Position numbers and translations under genes: made by a program. Below, piece by piece: positions 45,581 to 56,644 of a stretch of DNA of 64,000 nt (the stretch's first letter is position 1; each line of letters starts with the position of its first letter). Origin of the DNA: Hyphomicrobiaceae bacterium (lineage in GTDB: Bacteria; Pseudomonadota; Alphaproteobacteria; Rhizobiales; Hyphomicrobiaceae); contig JALHOW010000005.1 of the NCBI GenBank assembly GCA_022842785.1, positions 124,001 through 188,000 on the forward strand. Reading direction: 5' to 3'. The notes below the pieces were generated by a model. The model ran no database searches. It worked only from the letters and a program-made list of their open reading frames with translations, and was not told the DNA's origin.

Positions 45581-46804
45581 ATGTCGCTGACACGATTGCT
45601 TGTCGGTAGCGCGACCGCGCTATCGTTGGCCCTCGCGGCCGCCCCTGCCAATGCACAGATCTCCGGAGACGTCGTGAAGATCGGCGTACTCACGGACATG
45701 AACAGCATCTACGCCGATATCAACGGCATGGGTGCGGTCGAAGCGGCACGAATGGCTGTCGAGGATTTCGGCGGGACCGTACTCGGCAAGAAGATCGAGC
45801 TTGTTTACGCCGACACCCAGAACAAGGCTGACATCGGCGTGGCTGTTGGCGGCCGGTGGTTCGATGTCGAGGGTGTCGACATGATCGCCGGGGCGTCGTC
45901 CTCTGCCGTGAGCCTCGCGATCCAGACGCTGGTCGCCGCCAAGAACAAGGTGTTTCTCGCGTCCGATCCGGCCTCGTCGGACATCACCGGCAAGCTCTGC
46001 AATGCCAATACCATTCACTGGGTTTATGACACCTACGCGCTGGCAAATGGAACGGGCTCCGCCGTCGTCCAGGCCGGCGGCGATACTTGGTTCTTTGTTA
46101 CTGCGGATTACGCCTTCGGCCACGCGCTCGAGCGCGACGTCGGAGCGGTGGTGACGAAGTCCGGCGGCAAGGTTATCGGCAGCGTCCGCCATCCCATCAA
46201 CACCTCGGACCTCTCATCCTTTATTCTTCAGGCACAAGCCTCGAAGGCAAAGGTCGTCGGTTTTGCTAATGCTGGCGGCGACACGATCAACTCGATCAAG
46301 CAGGCCTCGGAATTCGGCGTCGTCAAAGGTGGGCAGAAGCTCGCCGGGCTCCTCGTCTTCATCTCGGACATCCACAGCCTCGGCCTCGAAACGGCGCAAG
46401 GCCTGCAGCTCACCAGCGCCTTCTATTGGGACCGGACTGAGGAAACGCGCGCATGGTCGAAGCGTTGGGGCGATCGCTTCAAGAACCGCCGCCCGACGAT
46501 GGCTCAGGCCGGATTCTACTCGAGCATCATCCACTACCTCAAAGCCGTGCAGGCACTCGGGACAGATGATCCCGGCGATAAGGTCGTCGCGAAGATGAAG
46601 GAAATGCCGACCGACGATCCGCTCTTCGGCAAAGGTTACGTACGCGTCGACGGACGCAAGATGCACGACATGTATCTCTTCGAGGTCAAGAGCCCCGCGG
46701 AGTCGAAGGGCCCCTGGGACTACTACAAGCTCATCCGCACGATCCCGGCTGAGCAAGCGTTCCGCCCGCTCGATCAGGGCGGCTGCAAGCTGGTCAAGAA
46801 CTGA
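45581..46804 (+). CDS. ABC transporter substrate-binding protein (LivK-like)
   Basis: A 407-residue periplasmic binding protein of the Leu/Ile/Val (Peripla_BP_6) type. A signal peptide ends near residue 26 (A-A-A-P-A-N-A before Q-I). The mature part begins with V-K-I-G-V-L-T-D-M-N-S and has the A-A-R-M-A-V-E-D-F-G-G block near 55-65. This class binds amino acids, amides, urea or aromatic acids. GGGAGG lies before the ATG. Its likely permease and ATPase genes begin at 49079 beyond acs, which is on the opposite strand, so the transporter genes are split in two. Confidence 0.87.
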   Translation: MSLTRLLVGSATALSLALAAAPANAQISGDVVKIGVLTDMNSIYADINGMGAVEAARMAVEDFGGTVLGKKIELVYADTQNKADIGVAVGGRWFDVEGVDMIAGASSSAVSLAIQTLVAAKNKVFLASDPASSDITGKLCNANTIHWVYDTYALANGTGSAVVQAGGDTWFFVTADYAFGHALERDVGAVVTKSGGKVIGSVRHPINTSDLSSFILQAQASKAKVVGFANAGGDTINSIKQASEFGVVKGGQKLAGLLVFISDIHSLGLETAQGLQLTSAFYWDRTEETRAWSKRWGDRFKNRRPTMAQAGFYSSIIHYLKAVQALGTDDPGDKVVAKMKEMPTDDPLFGKGYVRVDGRKMHDMYLFEVKSPAESKGPWDYYKLIRTIPAEQAFRPLDQGGCKLVKN

Positions 46805-46813
46805 CCTGCCAAG

Positions 46814-46850
46814 GGCGCGTGCACCGTTCGCCAGCGCACGCGCCTTATCT
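46814..46850 (+). terminator. Intrinsic terminator after the binding-protein gene
   Basis: GGCGCGTGC (46814-46822) pairs with GCACGCGCC (46836-46844), loop of 13 bases, followed by TTATCTTG. It lies 10 bases after the stop codon and separates this gene from the convergent acs gene. It closes the Rieske-cupin-binding protein unit. Confidence 0.65.
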
Positions 46851-46868
46851 TGCATCGAGAGGCGATAT

Positions 46869-48815
<1,947 letters not shown>

Positions 48816-49078
48816 ATGTTTCGCTCCCGTCACCTGCCCCGCCTTGGGGGCCAATCTTGAGGCTGCTGTTGAGCGGCATTATCGGTATGCGGCGGGGTCG
48901 GGGCAACCGCCTCGTTGGTCGAATGCTGAATGCCGCAGGCGCGTGCCCCGCGTGGCTCGGATAGAGGGCAGTTTCAACGGCAACAGGGTTCCGGTTGCAC
49001 CGCGAATGAACTACAAACCATGGCAAAGATCATATCTGGGGAGGCGCCGGCGCTTAGCTCGCGTCGCAGAGGATATTT

Positions 49079-49948
49079 ATGAGTCTCGCCGGCTTTCTCG
49101 CGCAACTCCTCAACGGCGTGCAGTACGGGCTCCTGCTCTTCCTGATCGCCAGCGGCCTGACGCTGATCTTCGGCGTCATGGGCATCATCAACCTGGCCCA
49201 TGGCTCGCTGTTCATGGTCGGCGCGTACGTCGCCTTCCTCGTGACCCGAAGTGTCGGGTCGGTATGGCTCGCCTTGCCAGTGGCGCTCCTGGCCGGTGCA
49301 GCATTCGGCGCACTGCTCGAGCGGGGGCTCTTCCGACATTTCTACAAACGCGATCACCTCGATCAGGTCCTGCTGACCTTTGCGCTCATCCTGCTCTTCG
49401 AGGAGGCACGATCGATCTTCGTCGGCAATGACTTCTATTCCGTTCCGGTGCCGACGGCCTTCGACTTCTCCGTGCCGATCACCGCCGGCTTCTCCTATTC
49501 GGCCTATCGCTTTGCCGTCATCGGCGTGTGCCTCGCGCTGGCCGTCGCGCTCTTTCTCTGGATCGAGCGGACACGCATGGGAGCTATCATCCGCGCCGCA
49601 GCCGAAAAGCCCGAGATGGTCGACGTGATCGGCATCGACGCGCGACGCGTGCACATGACCGTCTTCGCCGTCGGCACAGCGCTCGCGCTGACGGCAGGCG
49701 TGCTCGCGGCGCCGCTGTACTCCGTCTATCCCGGCATGGGCGACGGCTTCCTCATCATCTCGTTCGTGGTCGTGGTGATCGGTGGCCTCGGCTCGATCTC
49801 CGGCGCGTTCTGGTCGGCGCTCCTCATCGGCCTCGTCGACACGCTCGGCAAGGCCTATGTCCCCGCCGTTGCCGGGCTCGCGATCTACGTCCTCATGGCC
49901 GCGGTCCTGCTCTGGCGGCCGACGGGCCTCTTCGGTCAGCGCGGCTGA
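49079..49948 (+). CDS. Branched-chain amino acid-type ABC permease (LivH-like)
   Basis: A 289-residue membrane subunit with eight or so helices. The LivH signatures are Q-Y-G-L-L-L-F-L-I-A-S-G-L-T-L-I-F-G-V-M near 14-33, then G-I-I-N-L-A-H-G-S-L-F-M near 35-46, and the ATPase-contact segment V-I-G-G-L-G-S-I-S-G-A-F near 233-244. First gene of a four-gene ABC unit followed by a hydrolase. The adjacent intergenic region (48816-49078) must hold its promoter and that of acs. Confidence 0.9.
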   Translation: MSLAGFLAQLLNGVQYGLLLFLIASGLTLIFGVMGIINLAHGSLFMVGAYVAFLVTRSVGSVWLALPVALLAGAAFGALLERGLFRHFYKRDHLDQVLLTFALILLFEEARSIFVGNDFYSVPVPTAFDFSVPITAGFSYSAYRFAVIGVCLALAVALFLWIERTRMGAIIRAAAEKPEMVDVIGIDARRVHMTVFAVGTALALTAGVLAAPLYSVYPGMGDGFLIISFVVVVIGGLGSISGAFWSALLIGLVDTLGKAYVPAVAGLAIYVLMAAVLLWRPTGLFGQRG

Positions 49949-49963
49949 GGAGAACGGCTCATC

Positions 49964-51034
49964 ATGCTGCCGACGCCGAAAGGAGCGTTCGCACTGGCCG
50001 CCGGCACCGCGATGTTGGCGATGCTGCCGTTCATGGCTCAGCCCTACTATGTGGAGCTTGCGACGACGGCGCTGGTCGCCGCGATGCTCGCGCTGAGCCT
50101 CCAGCTCCTCGTGGGTTGCACAGGCCTCGTCAGCCTCGGCCATGGCGCTTTCTATGGTCTCGCTGCCTACACCGTCTACCTCGTGACACCCGAGGATGCT
50201 GGCCTCTCGATCATGATCACACTGCCGCTCGCGGTGCTGACTGCCGGCGGTGCAGCGCTCCTCGTTGGCGCACTCTCTCTCAGGACGCGGGGCTTCTTCT
50301 TTCTCATGGTCACGCTCGCCTTCGGGCAGATGATCTTCTTCATCTTCCACGATACCAAGCTCGGCGGCGGGACGGATGGCGCCTACCTCGCGCGGCCCGC
50401 GCTGTCCTTCCTCGGTCTTGAGCTGACCTACACGCGGCGCCAACGCCCGGTTTATCTCTACTACGTCGCGCTCGTGCAGCTCGTGGCCATGTATCTGTTC
50501 CTGGCTTTTCTGCTGCGCTCTCTGTTCGGCCGCGTACTCGAGGGCATCCGCGTCAACGAGCACCGCATGCGCGCGCTCGGCTACGACACGTACCGCTACA
50601 AACTTGCGGCATTTGTCATCGCAGGCGCGCTTGCCGGCGCTGCAGGCCATATGTGGGCCATGCACCGCGCCTTCGTGAACCCCGAGATCGTCGGCTGGCA
50701 TCGATCCGCCGAAGCGTTGCTCATGATCCTGCTCGGCGGCCTTCAATCGCTTCACGGGCCCATCCTCGGCGCGCTCGCCTTCACCGGGCTCGGCGAGCTG
50801 CCGCAGCTCGTCGGCGATGCAAAGCCACTCGCCCGGTTCTTCGCCACCATCGGGCTCGATGATTTCGGCGTCAGAGTTCAGGCTCTCGCCGAGCGCAAAC
50901 TGCTGCTCGAAGGATTGGTCATCCTCGCTGTCGTTCTCGCCTTGCCGCGCGGTCTCGCGAGCCTGCGCCTCCCGCGATTCATCCGGCCGGCATACGGAGA
51001 GCCACCTGCACGCGATGAGCAGGTGCGGCCATGA
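49964..51034 (+). CDS. Branched-chain amino acid-type ABC permease (LivM-like)
   Basis: A 356-residue second permease subunit. It carries the LivM pattern A-M-L-A-L-S-L-Q-L-L-V-G-C-T-G-L-V-S-L-G-H-G-A-F-Y near 42-66 (family-continuous), an R-T-R-G-F-F-F-L-M-V-T-L-A-F segment near 108-121, and L-L-G-G-L-Q-S-L-H-G-P near 257-267. The last 20 residues are charged. It is 15 bases after the LivH-like gene and overlaps the ATPase gene by ATGA. Confidence 0.9.
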   Translation: MLPTPKGAFALAAGTAMLAMLPFMAQPYYVELATTALVAAMLALSLQLLVGCTGLVSLGHGAFYGLAAYTVYLVTPEDAGLSIMITLPLAVLTAGGAALLVGALSLRTRGFFFLMVTLAFGQMIFFIFHDTKLGGGTDGAYLARPALSFLGLELTYTRRQRPVYLYYVALVQLVAMYLFLAFLLRSLFGRVLEGIRVNEHRMRALGYDTYRYKLAAFVIAGALAGAAGHMWAMHRAFVNPEIVGWHRSAEALLMILLGGLQSLHGPILGALAFTGLGELPQLVGDAKPLARFFATIGLDDFGVRVQALAERKLLLEGLVILAVVLALPRGLASLRLPRFIRPAYGEPPARDEQVRP

Positions 51035-51789
51035 AAGCTGACTCCGCCCCGGTGCTTGAGACGACCGCGCTCAGCAAATCTTTTGGTGGTCTCGCGGCTG
51101 TGCGCGACGTATCGATCGCGCTCCGTCGCGGGGAGCTGCACGCCGTGATCGGCCCCAACGGCGCGGGAAAATCCACGCTCGTCAATTTGCTATCGGGCGA
51201 GCTGAAGCCCACGTCCGGCGAAATTCGCCTCGATGGGCGGCTTGTCGACAGCGCCTCTGCGCCGCGCATGGCGCAGGCGGGAGTCGCCCGCTCGTTCCAG
51301 CGCACGAACATCTTTCCCCCGCTCTCGGTTCTGGAGAACGTCCGCCTCGCCGCACAGGCCATCCACACGCCGACACGCGAGCTGCTGCGCCCGCGCTCGT
51401 CGGCGCGCGATCTGGACGCGCGCGTCGCGGTCGTCCTGGAACACATCGGCCTCCATGAGGCCCGCGACCGCATCGCCGGCACGCTATCGCACGGCGAACA
51501 GCGCCTGATCGAGATCGCCATGACACTCGCGGGCGACCCTCGCGTGCTGCTGCTCGACGAGCCGCTGGCAGGCATGGGTAATGAAGAATCCGAGGCCATG
51601 GCGCGTCTGCTGAAAGGGCTCGCGCGCGACTACGCTGTCCTGCTCATCGAGCACGACATGGACTTCGTCTTCTCGGTCGCCGACCGCATGACGGTGATGG
51701 TGGAAGGTGCGCTGCTCGCAAGCGGGGCGCCGCAAGAGATCCGCGCCGATGCCGCCGTCCAGCGCGCCTATCTCGGGGCGCCATCATGA
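51031..51789 (+). CDS. ABC transporter ATP-binding protein (LivG-like)
   Basis: A 252-residue ABC ATPase. Walker A G-P-N-G-A-G-K-S-T is at about 42-50, an S-H-G-E-Q-R-L signature near 151-157 (the variant S-H-G-E-Q common in LivG), Walker B V-L-L-L-D-E-P near 171-177, and the switch His in I-E-H-D-M. The R-S-F-Q-R-T motif near 88-93 is LivG-typical. It energises the two permeases. Linked to the next gene by ATGA overlap. Confidence 0.91.
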   Translation: MKADSAPVLETTALSKSFGGLAAVRDVSIALRRGELHAVIGPNGAGKSTLVNLLSGELKPTSGEIRLDGRLVDSASAPRMAQAGVARSFQRTNIFPPLSVLENVRLAAQAIHTPTRELLRPRSSARDLDARVAVVLEHIGLHEARDRIAGTLSHGEQRLIEIAMTLAGDPRVLLLDEPLAGMGNEESEAMARLLKGLARDYAVLLIEHDMDFVFSVADRMTVMVEGALLASGAPQEIRADAAVQRAYLGAPS

Positions 51790-52532
51790 CCGACGTATCC
51801 GAACTGCCGAACACGGCCGCAGGTGAGGAGATCCTTGCCGCAACGGACCTTCACGCCTTCTACGGAACGAGCCACATTCTGCGCGGCATCACGCTGCGCG
51901 TCCGCCGCGGCGAGACAATCGCCCTCATGGGCCGCAATGGCATGGGCAAAAGTACGCTCATCCGTACGATCATGGGCCTCGTGCCCGCGACCTCGGGGCG
52001 CGTAACGCTCGCCGGCATCGATGCGACACGTATGCCGACATTCGCGCGAGCGAAACGCGGCGTTGCTTACGTGCCCGAGGGACGCGGTATCTTCGGCACG
52101 CTATCAGTTGCAGAGAATCTCGCCATCGCAGCCAGGCCCGGCCCGGATGGCACGACGGAATGGACCATTCCGCGCGTGCTGGAGCTTTTTCCACGGCTCG
52201 CCGAACGGCGCACCAACCGCGGCGATCAACTCTCGGGTGGCGAGCAGCAGATGCTGGCCATCGCCCGCGCGCTCCTGATCAATCCGCGCCTCATCATTCT
52301 GGATGAAGCGACCGAGGGCCTTGCGCCGCTCATCCGCGAGGAAATCTGGGCAACCATACGGCTCGTGCGCGCATCCGGCCTCGCGGCACTCATCGTCGAC
52401 AAATCCGTGCGAGAGCTTGCACACGTCGCTGACCGCGTCGTCGTACTCGTCAAAGGCGAGGTCGTGCATGAGGGGCCGCCCGCGACGCTGCTCGCCGACC
52501 CCGACCTCATGCACCGCCATCTCGGAGTCTAG
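51786..52532 (+). CDS. ABC transporter ATP-binding protein (LivF-like)
   Basis: A 248-residue second ABC ATPase, with a Walker A of G-R-N-G-M-G-K-S-T at about 49-57, V-P-E-G-R-G-I-F near 96-103 (LivF hallmark), the signature L-S-G-G-E-Q-Q-M near 143-150 and L-I-I-L-D-E-A-T-E-G-L near 163-173. Its Walker A has N-G-M where N-G-A is usual. It completes the transporter set together with the binding protein at 45581. Confidence 0.91.
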   Translation: MTDVSELPNTAAGEEILAATDLHAFYGTSHILRGITLRVRRGETIALMGRNGMGKSTLIRTIMGLVPATSGRVTLAGIDATRMPTFARAKRGVAYVPEGRGIFGTLSVAENLAIAARPGPDGTTEWTIPRVLELFPRLAERRTNRGDQLSGGEQQMLAIARALLINPRLIILDEATEGLAPLIREEIWATIRLVRASGLAALIVDKSVRELAHVADRVVVLVKGEVVHEGPPATLLADPDLMHRHLGV

Positions 52533-52538
52533 AGCCCG

Positions 52539-53318
52539 ATGCTTTTCATGGACATCGGCGGGAGGGCCATCGAGTACCGGGTCATTCCGGGCGCGGTCTC
52601 GGACCGGCCACCTCTGGTCTTCCTGCATGAGGGGCTTGGCTGCGCGGCGTTGTGGCGTGACTTCCCAGACAAGGTCGCCCGCGAACTCGGTGCACCCGCA
52701 CTCGTCTATTCGCGCTTCGGTTACGGGCAATCGACGGGGCTGGAAGGTCCGCGAACACCCCGCTTCATGCACGATGAGGCCCTCGACGTCATGCCGCTTC
52801 TTCTCGATCGCGCCGGCATCGCGCGGCCGCTGCTGATCGGTCATTCCGATGGCGCGTCGATCGCCCTCATCCATGCTGCATCAGCCGGCCGACCGGTCGC
52901 GGGGCTCGTACTCATGGCGCCCCACATCATGGTCGAGCCCATCTCGGTCGAAAGCATCGCGCGCATCAGCACGACCTATGCCGAAGGACCGCTTCGCACG
53001 CGCCTCGCCCGCTATCATGCTCATGTCGATGATGCCTTTCGCGGATGGGCCGATACATGGTTGGATCCCGCGTTTCTCGACTGGTCGCTTGAGGCCGAGG
53101 CACGCGCATTAAGCATACCGACACTTCTCGTTCAGGGCCGGGACGACGAATACGGCACTCTGGCGCAGATCGATCGCATCGCTGAACTCGCCCAGGGCCC
53201 GACGGAGCGCGTCGTGCTGGACAAATGCGGACATTCGCCTCATCGCGATCAGGAAGCTGCCGTGCTCGCGGCTATTGCCGATTTCGCCGGGCGGCACTTC
53301 CCGGGTAGCGCGATATAG
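52539..53318 (+). CDS. Alpha/beta hydrolase
   Basis: A 259-residue hydrolase of the alpha/beta fold. The nucleophile is S103 in I-G-H-S-D-G-A-S. The oxyanion loop is F-L-H-E-G-L-G near 28-34, and the acid and base are most likely in Q-G-R-D-D-E-Y (near 208-214) and K-C-G-H-S-P-H (near 229-235). It begins 6 bases after the LivF-like gene, so it is transcribed with the importer and could open an ester or lactone taken in by it. The substrate is unknown. Confidence 0.85.
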   Translation: MLFMDIGGRAIEYRVIPGAVSDRPPLVFLHEGLGCAALWRDFPDKVARELGAPALVYSRFGYGQSTGLEGPRTPRFMHDEALDVMPLLLDRAGIARPLLIGHSDGASIALIHAASAGRPVAGLVLMAPHIMVEPISVESIARISTTYAEGPLRTRLARYHAHVDDAFRGWADTWLDPAFLDWSLEAEARALSIPTLLVQGRDDEYGTLAQIDRIAELAQGPTERVVLDKCGHSPHRDQEAAVLAAIADFAGRHFPGSAI

Positions 53319-53334
53319 GACCAGGAACTGCGCC

Positions 53335-54237
53335 ATGGCCAAGAAGCAGCAGAAGAGCAGCGCCCGCGGTGCGGGGAGCAGTGTCAAGGCGAAGGCACCT
53401 CCGGGCCGCTTCGATCTCGACAATCCCATGCTGCCAAAGGGCATGGAGGAGGCGTCGCTTACGAGCGGCGGATATCCTTACGACAAGAAGATGAAGCGCG
53501 GCGAATTCGAGGACGAGCTGAACAAGCTCCATATCCAGCTCGCGTGCCTTCAGAGCTGGATGCGGACGAGCGGCCAACGCATCGTCTGCCTGTTCGAGGG
53601 ACGTGATTCGGCCGGCAAAGGCACCTGCATCAGTCACTTCGTACGCCACCTCAATCCGCGTCATGCCCGGGTCATAGCGCTCGACAAGCCGACCGAGACC
53701 GAAAGCAGACAGTGGTACTTCCAGCGCTACGTTTCACACCTACCGCCGGGCGGCGGCATGTCGCTCTTCGATCGCTCCTGGTACAACCGCGCCGGCGTCG
53801 AGCGCGTCATGGGCTTCTGCACGGAAGAGCAGCACGCCGTGTTCCTGCGCGAGGCACCGGAATTGGAAGGAATGCTGGTGCGCGACGGCATACGCCTTTT
53901 TAAATTCTACCTCGAGATCGGCCGCGAAATGCAGCTCGTCCGCTTCCACGAGCGCCGCCACGATCCGCTGAAGCAGTGGAAGATCAGCGATATCGACTTG
54001 GCCGCCATGGCGCGCTTCGACGACTACAGCGCCGCCAAGGAGGAGATGTTCCGCTTTACGCACACGTCCACCGCGCCCTGGACAGTCATCCTCGCCAATG
54101 ACCAGCGCCGCGCGCGCCTCGAGGCGATCCGGTCCGTGCTCTGCGCCATCGACTATGAGGGCAAGGACGCCACCGCAATTGGAAAGCCCGACGCCAACAT
54201 CGTCGGCGCCGGGCCCAAGTTCTTCGCAACGCGATAG
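53335..54237 (+). CDS. ppk2: Polyphosphate kinase 2 (PPK2)
   Basis: A 300-residue PPK2 that transfers phosphate between polyphosphate and nucleotides. Walker A is F-E-G-R-D-S-A-G-K-G at 87-96, Walker B is S-L-F-D-R-S-W-Y-N-R-A-G at 143-154, and the basic lid (F-H-E-R-R-H-D-P-L-K-Q-W-K) follows near 202-214. A basic disordered leader of about 25 residues precedes the core. The size matches single-domain, class I rhizobial PPK2. ATG 53335 follows the hydrolase stop by 16 bases, so it may be part of that operon. Confidence 0.92.
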   Translation: MAKKQQKSSARGAGSSVKAKAPPGRFDLDNPMLPKGMEEASLTSGGYPYDKKMKRGEFEDELNKLHIQLACLQSWMRTSGQRIVCLFEGRDSAGKGTCISHFVRHLNPRHARVIALDKPTETESRQWYFQRYVSHLPPGGGMSLFDRSWYNRAGVERVMGFCTEEQHAVFLREAPELEGMLVRDGIRLFKFYLEIGREMQLVRFHERRHDPLKQWKISDIDLAAMARFDDYSAAKEEMFRFTHTSTAPWTVILANDQRRARLEAIRSVLCAIDYEGKDATAIGKPDANIVGAGPKFFATR

Positions 54238-54243
54238 GTGACG

Positions 54244-54265
54244 GGCCGGCGCATGTACGCCGGCC
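54244..54265. terminator. Hairpin between convergent ppk2 and binding-protein genes
   Basis: GGCCGGCG (54244-54251) pairs perfectly with CGCCGGCC (54258-54265) around CATGTA. It lies 6 bases after the ppk2 stop and 14 bases before the stop of the opposing gene. There is no T-run on either side, so it may be a shared 3'-end structure rather than an autonomous terminator. Confidence 0.5.
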
Positions 54266-54279
54266 GGCTGTGAGTACGA

Positions 54280-55509
54280 TCAGGCGCTCTCGCTCGAGAG
54301 TATCTCGCCGAACATCTCGAAGCTCTCACCCTTCACGCGCGCCATCTGTACCGACTGCAGCGGATAGAAGTCGGTTGCGCTCGTGTTGATCTTGATGCCT
54401 GGCAGCAGCAACGGCGCCTCGTAGCCCTTGAGGCTCGCCGACTGCTTCATGACATTGTCACGCGTCAGCTCGTCACCGCACTTCTTCAGCACTTCGATCA
54501 GGGTGTGCGTGACCGAGTAGCCATAGTTGTGCGTATCGTCCTTGATGTCGAAGCTTGCCATATACTTCGCCATGAAGGCCTTGAAGGCGACGACATCCGG
54601 CGCACTCGCGAACTGCGCGTCGTTAGCGTCCTTGCGATAGAGCGCGAGCATAACGCCCTGCGACGCCGGGATGCCGGCTGGACGGAAGACCGAGCCGAAT
54701 GACGACGACACGTTGTTGAGATAGTGCGCTGGCTTCCAATCGATTTCGGCGGCCTTCTTGATGGCCTGCGCAGCGAACTTCGGCGTCGTGATATTGAAGA
54801 ACACGTTGGCGCCCGTGTTCTTGAGCTGGATCATCTGGCTATCGACCGTGGGATCCGTGACCTCGTAGGTCGCGAGCTGAGCGATGAGATTCTTCTTGTC
54901 GCCGAGGCCCTGGATGAAGCCGTTGTAGTAGTCCTTACCGTAATCGTCATTCTGCATGAGAATGCCGATCTTGGGCTCCTTGACCGTCGCCAGGATATGC
55001 TTGGCGTAGATCGCGCCTTCAGTCACGTAGTCGGGCTGCCAGCCCATGGTCCACGGGAATTCCTTCGGCTGACCCCACTTCGATGCGCCCGTCGCGACGA
55101 AGAGCTGCGGAACCTTCTTCTGGTTCATGTAGCGGTGGATCGCCGTATTGGGCGGCGTACCAAGCGTGTTGAAGAGGAAGAGTACCTTGTCCTGCTCCAC
55201 GAGCTTGCGCACCATCTCGACGGTCTTCGGCGGGCTGTAGCCGTCGTCGTAGGTGATGAACTCGATCTTGCGGCCGTTGATGCCGCCATTGTCGTTGACC
55301 ATCTTGAAGGTGGCCTCGATCGTGCGGCCGATGTTGCCGTAGGCCGAGGCATTGCCCGAGTAGGGACCGGAGTGGCCGATCTTGATCGTGGTATCGGTCG
55401 CGCCGTCGTCATACTTCTTGCCTTGGGCGATGGCTGGAAATCCAACCACGCTGGCGGCCGCAATCGCGGAGCCGCCGACCAGAACATCTCTGCGGGTTCT
55501 TTTCGTCAT
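54280..55509 (-). CDS. ABC transporter substrate-binding protein (LivK-like, Tat signal)
   Basis: A 409-residue periplasmic binding protein of the Leu/Ile/Val type. It starts M-T-K-R-T-R-R-D-V-L-V-G-G, a twin-arginine signal, with cleavage likely after A-I-A-Q near 29. The mature part has I-K-I-G-H-S-G-P-Y-S-G near 42-52 and N-D-N-G-G-I-N-G-R-K near 72-81. Export by Tat would mean it folds in the cytoplasm first. It is the last gene of a five-gene minus-strand operon (livG, livF, livH, livM, binding protein). The ligand is not known. Confidence 0.88.
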   Translation of the reverse strand: MTKRTRRDVLVGGSAIAAASVVGFPAIAQGKKYDDGATDTTIKIGHSGPYSGNASAYGNIGRTIEATFKMVNDNGGINGRKIEFITYDDGYSPPKTVEMVRKLVEQDKVLFLFNTLGTPPNTAIHRYMNQKKVPQLFVATGASKWGQPKEFPWTMGWQPDYVTEGAIYAKHILATVKEPKIGILMQNDDYGKDYYNGFIQGLGDKKNLIAQLATYEVTDPTVDSQMIQLKNTGANVFFNITTPKFAAQAIKKAAEIDWKPAHYLNNVSSSFGSVFRPAGIPASQGVMLALYRKDANDAQFASAPDVVAFKAFMAKYMASFDIKDDTHNYGYSVTHTLIEVLKKCGDELTRDNVMKQSASLKGYEAPLLLPGIKINTSATDFYPLQSVQMARVKGESFEMFGEILSSESA

Positions 55510-55568
55510 GTGCTTCCTCCTTTGAACGGCCTAGTTTTGAAAGGCTCTATCAGGTCACCTTGCGGCGC

Positions 55569-56642
55569 CTATCCTGGTGGTCGGATCTTGCGCCACAATG
55601 AGGCAAGGCCTCCGGCGATGCCCATGGGCATAGTGTACATCAACACGATCAGAACGATGCCGTAGATCGTCCACGGCTCCAGATGAATGGGCAGATGGAC
55701 CGTCGACGTCACCCATTTCGTCAGGGCATCGGCGTACTTCTCGATGAACTGGACGAAGAAGCCGCCGATCACCGCGCCAGACAGCGTCGCAATACCGCCG
55801 ATCACGGCGCCGACGAGGATCGCAATCGAAAGCTCGAAGCGGAAGCTGTCCGGCGATACGAACTCGAAGATGATGGCGTGCAGCGCACCGGCGAGGCCGA
55901 CGTAGAGCGCACTGATCCCGAACGTGATCGACTTCGTGCGCGCGGAGTTGATACCCATGGTATCGGCGGCGAGCGGCTGATCGCGGATCGCCATCATCGC
56001 GCGGCCCATGCGGCTCTGGACGATGTTCCGGGCGACAATGAACATCACGATCGCGCAGGCCAGAACGACGAGATAAAGCCACTGATCGGGGCTGAGCGGC
56101 ATTCCGAAGGGCGGATCGGGCTTGAAGATGTTGATGCCCTGAACGCCGTGCGTGAACGGCTCGAAGTGGCGGTATTTCAGGAACTGTGGAACGGCAATGG
56201 CCAGCGCAAACGTCGCGAGTGCGAGGTAATGCCCCTCCAATCGCAGCGCCGGCCGTCCAAAGAGATACCCGATGACGAAACAGACGAACATGGCGGGCGG
56301 GAGCGTCGCCAGGTAGTGCATCTCATAGCGGTCGATCAGGATCGCGGTGACGTAGGCGCCGACCGCGAAGAACGCGCCGTGGCCGAGCGATATCTGGCCG
56401 TTGAAGCCGATCAGCAGGTTCAGCCCGAGAACGGCGATCGAATAGACGATCATCAGCGAGAGCTGAAGGAAGTAGAAATTCGAAATGAGGCCTGTCTGCC
56501 CTCCGATTAGTGGCAGGAGCGCCGCAAAGATGACGCCGAGCCAGATCCACTTCGAGACGGGCCGTCGCAGGCCGGACAGCGGCACCGTCTCCGCTGCGGC
56601 GCCACCGTTTGCAGGGGTTTCTGTCGTCATCGTGGTTGCCAT
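55569..56642 (-). CDS. Branched-chain amino acid-type ABC permease (LivM-like)
   Basis: A 357-residue LivM-like permease with a Thr/Ala-rich cytosolic start of about 30 residues. Marks: L-G-L-N-L-L-I-G-F-N-G-Q-I-S-L-G-H-G-A-F near 72-91 and, at the C-terminal side, A-T-L-S-G-A-V-I-G-G-F near 285-295. It starts 2 bases after the LivH-like gene stop and lies 59 bases before the binding-protein gene; that gap contains a small GCCT/AGGC hairpin. Confidence 0.9.
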   Translation of the reverse strand: MATTMTTETPANGGAAAETVPLSGLRRPVSKWIWLGVIFAALLPLIGGQTGLISNFYFLQLSLMIVYSIAVLGLNLLIGFNGQISLGHGAFFAVGAYVTAILIDRYEMHYLATLPPAMFVCFVIGYLFGRPALRLEGHYLALATFALAIAVPQFLKYRHFEPFTHGVQGINIFKPDPPFGMPLSPDQWLYLVVLACAIVMFIVARNIVQSRMGRAMMAIRDQPLAADTMGINSARTKSITFGISALYVGLAGALHAIIFEFVSPDSFRFELSIAILVGAVIGGIATLSGAVIGGFFVQFIEKYADALTKWVTSTVHLPIHLEPWTIYGIVLIVLMYTMPMGIAGGLASLWRKIRPPG

Positions 56643-56644
56643 GC

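Noticed and set aside
48974-50755. A 593-codon minus-strand frame across the LivH/LivM-like genes
   Set aside because: It is highly charged, Glu/Arg/His-rich and crosses two real gene boundaries; it is the antisense of membrane-protein codons.
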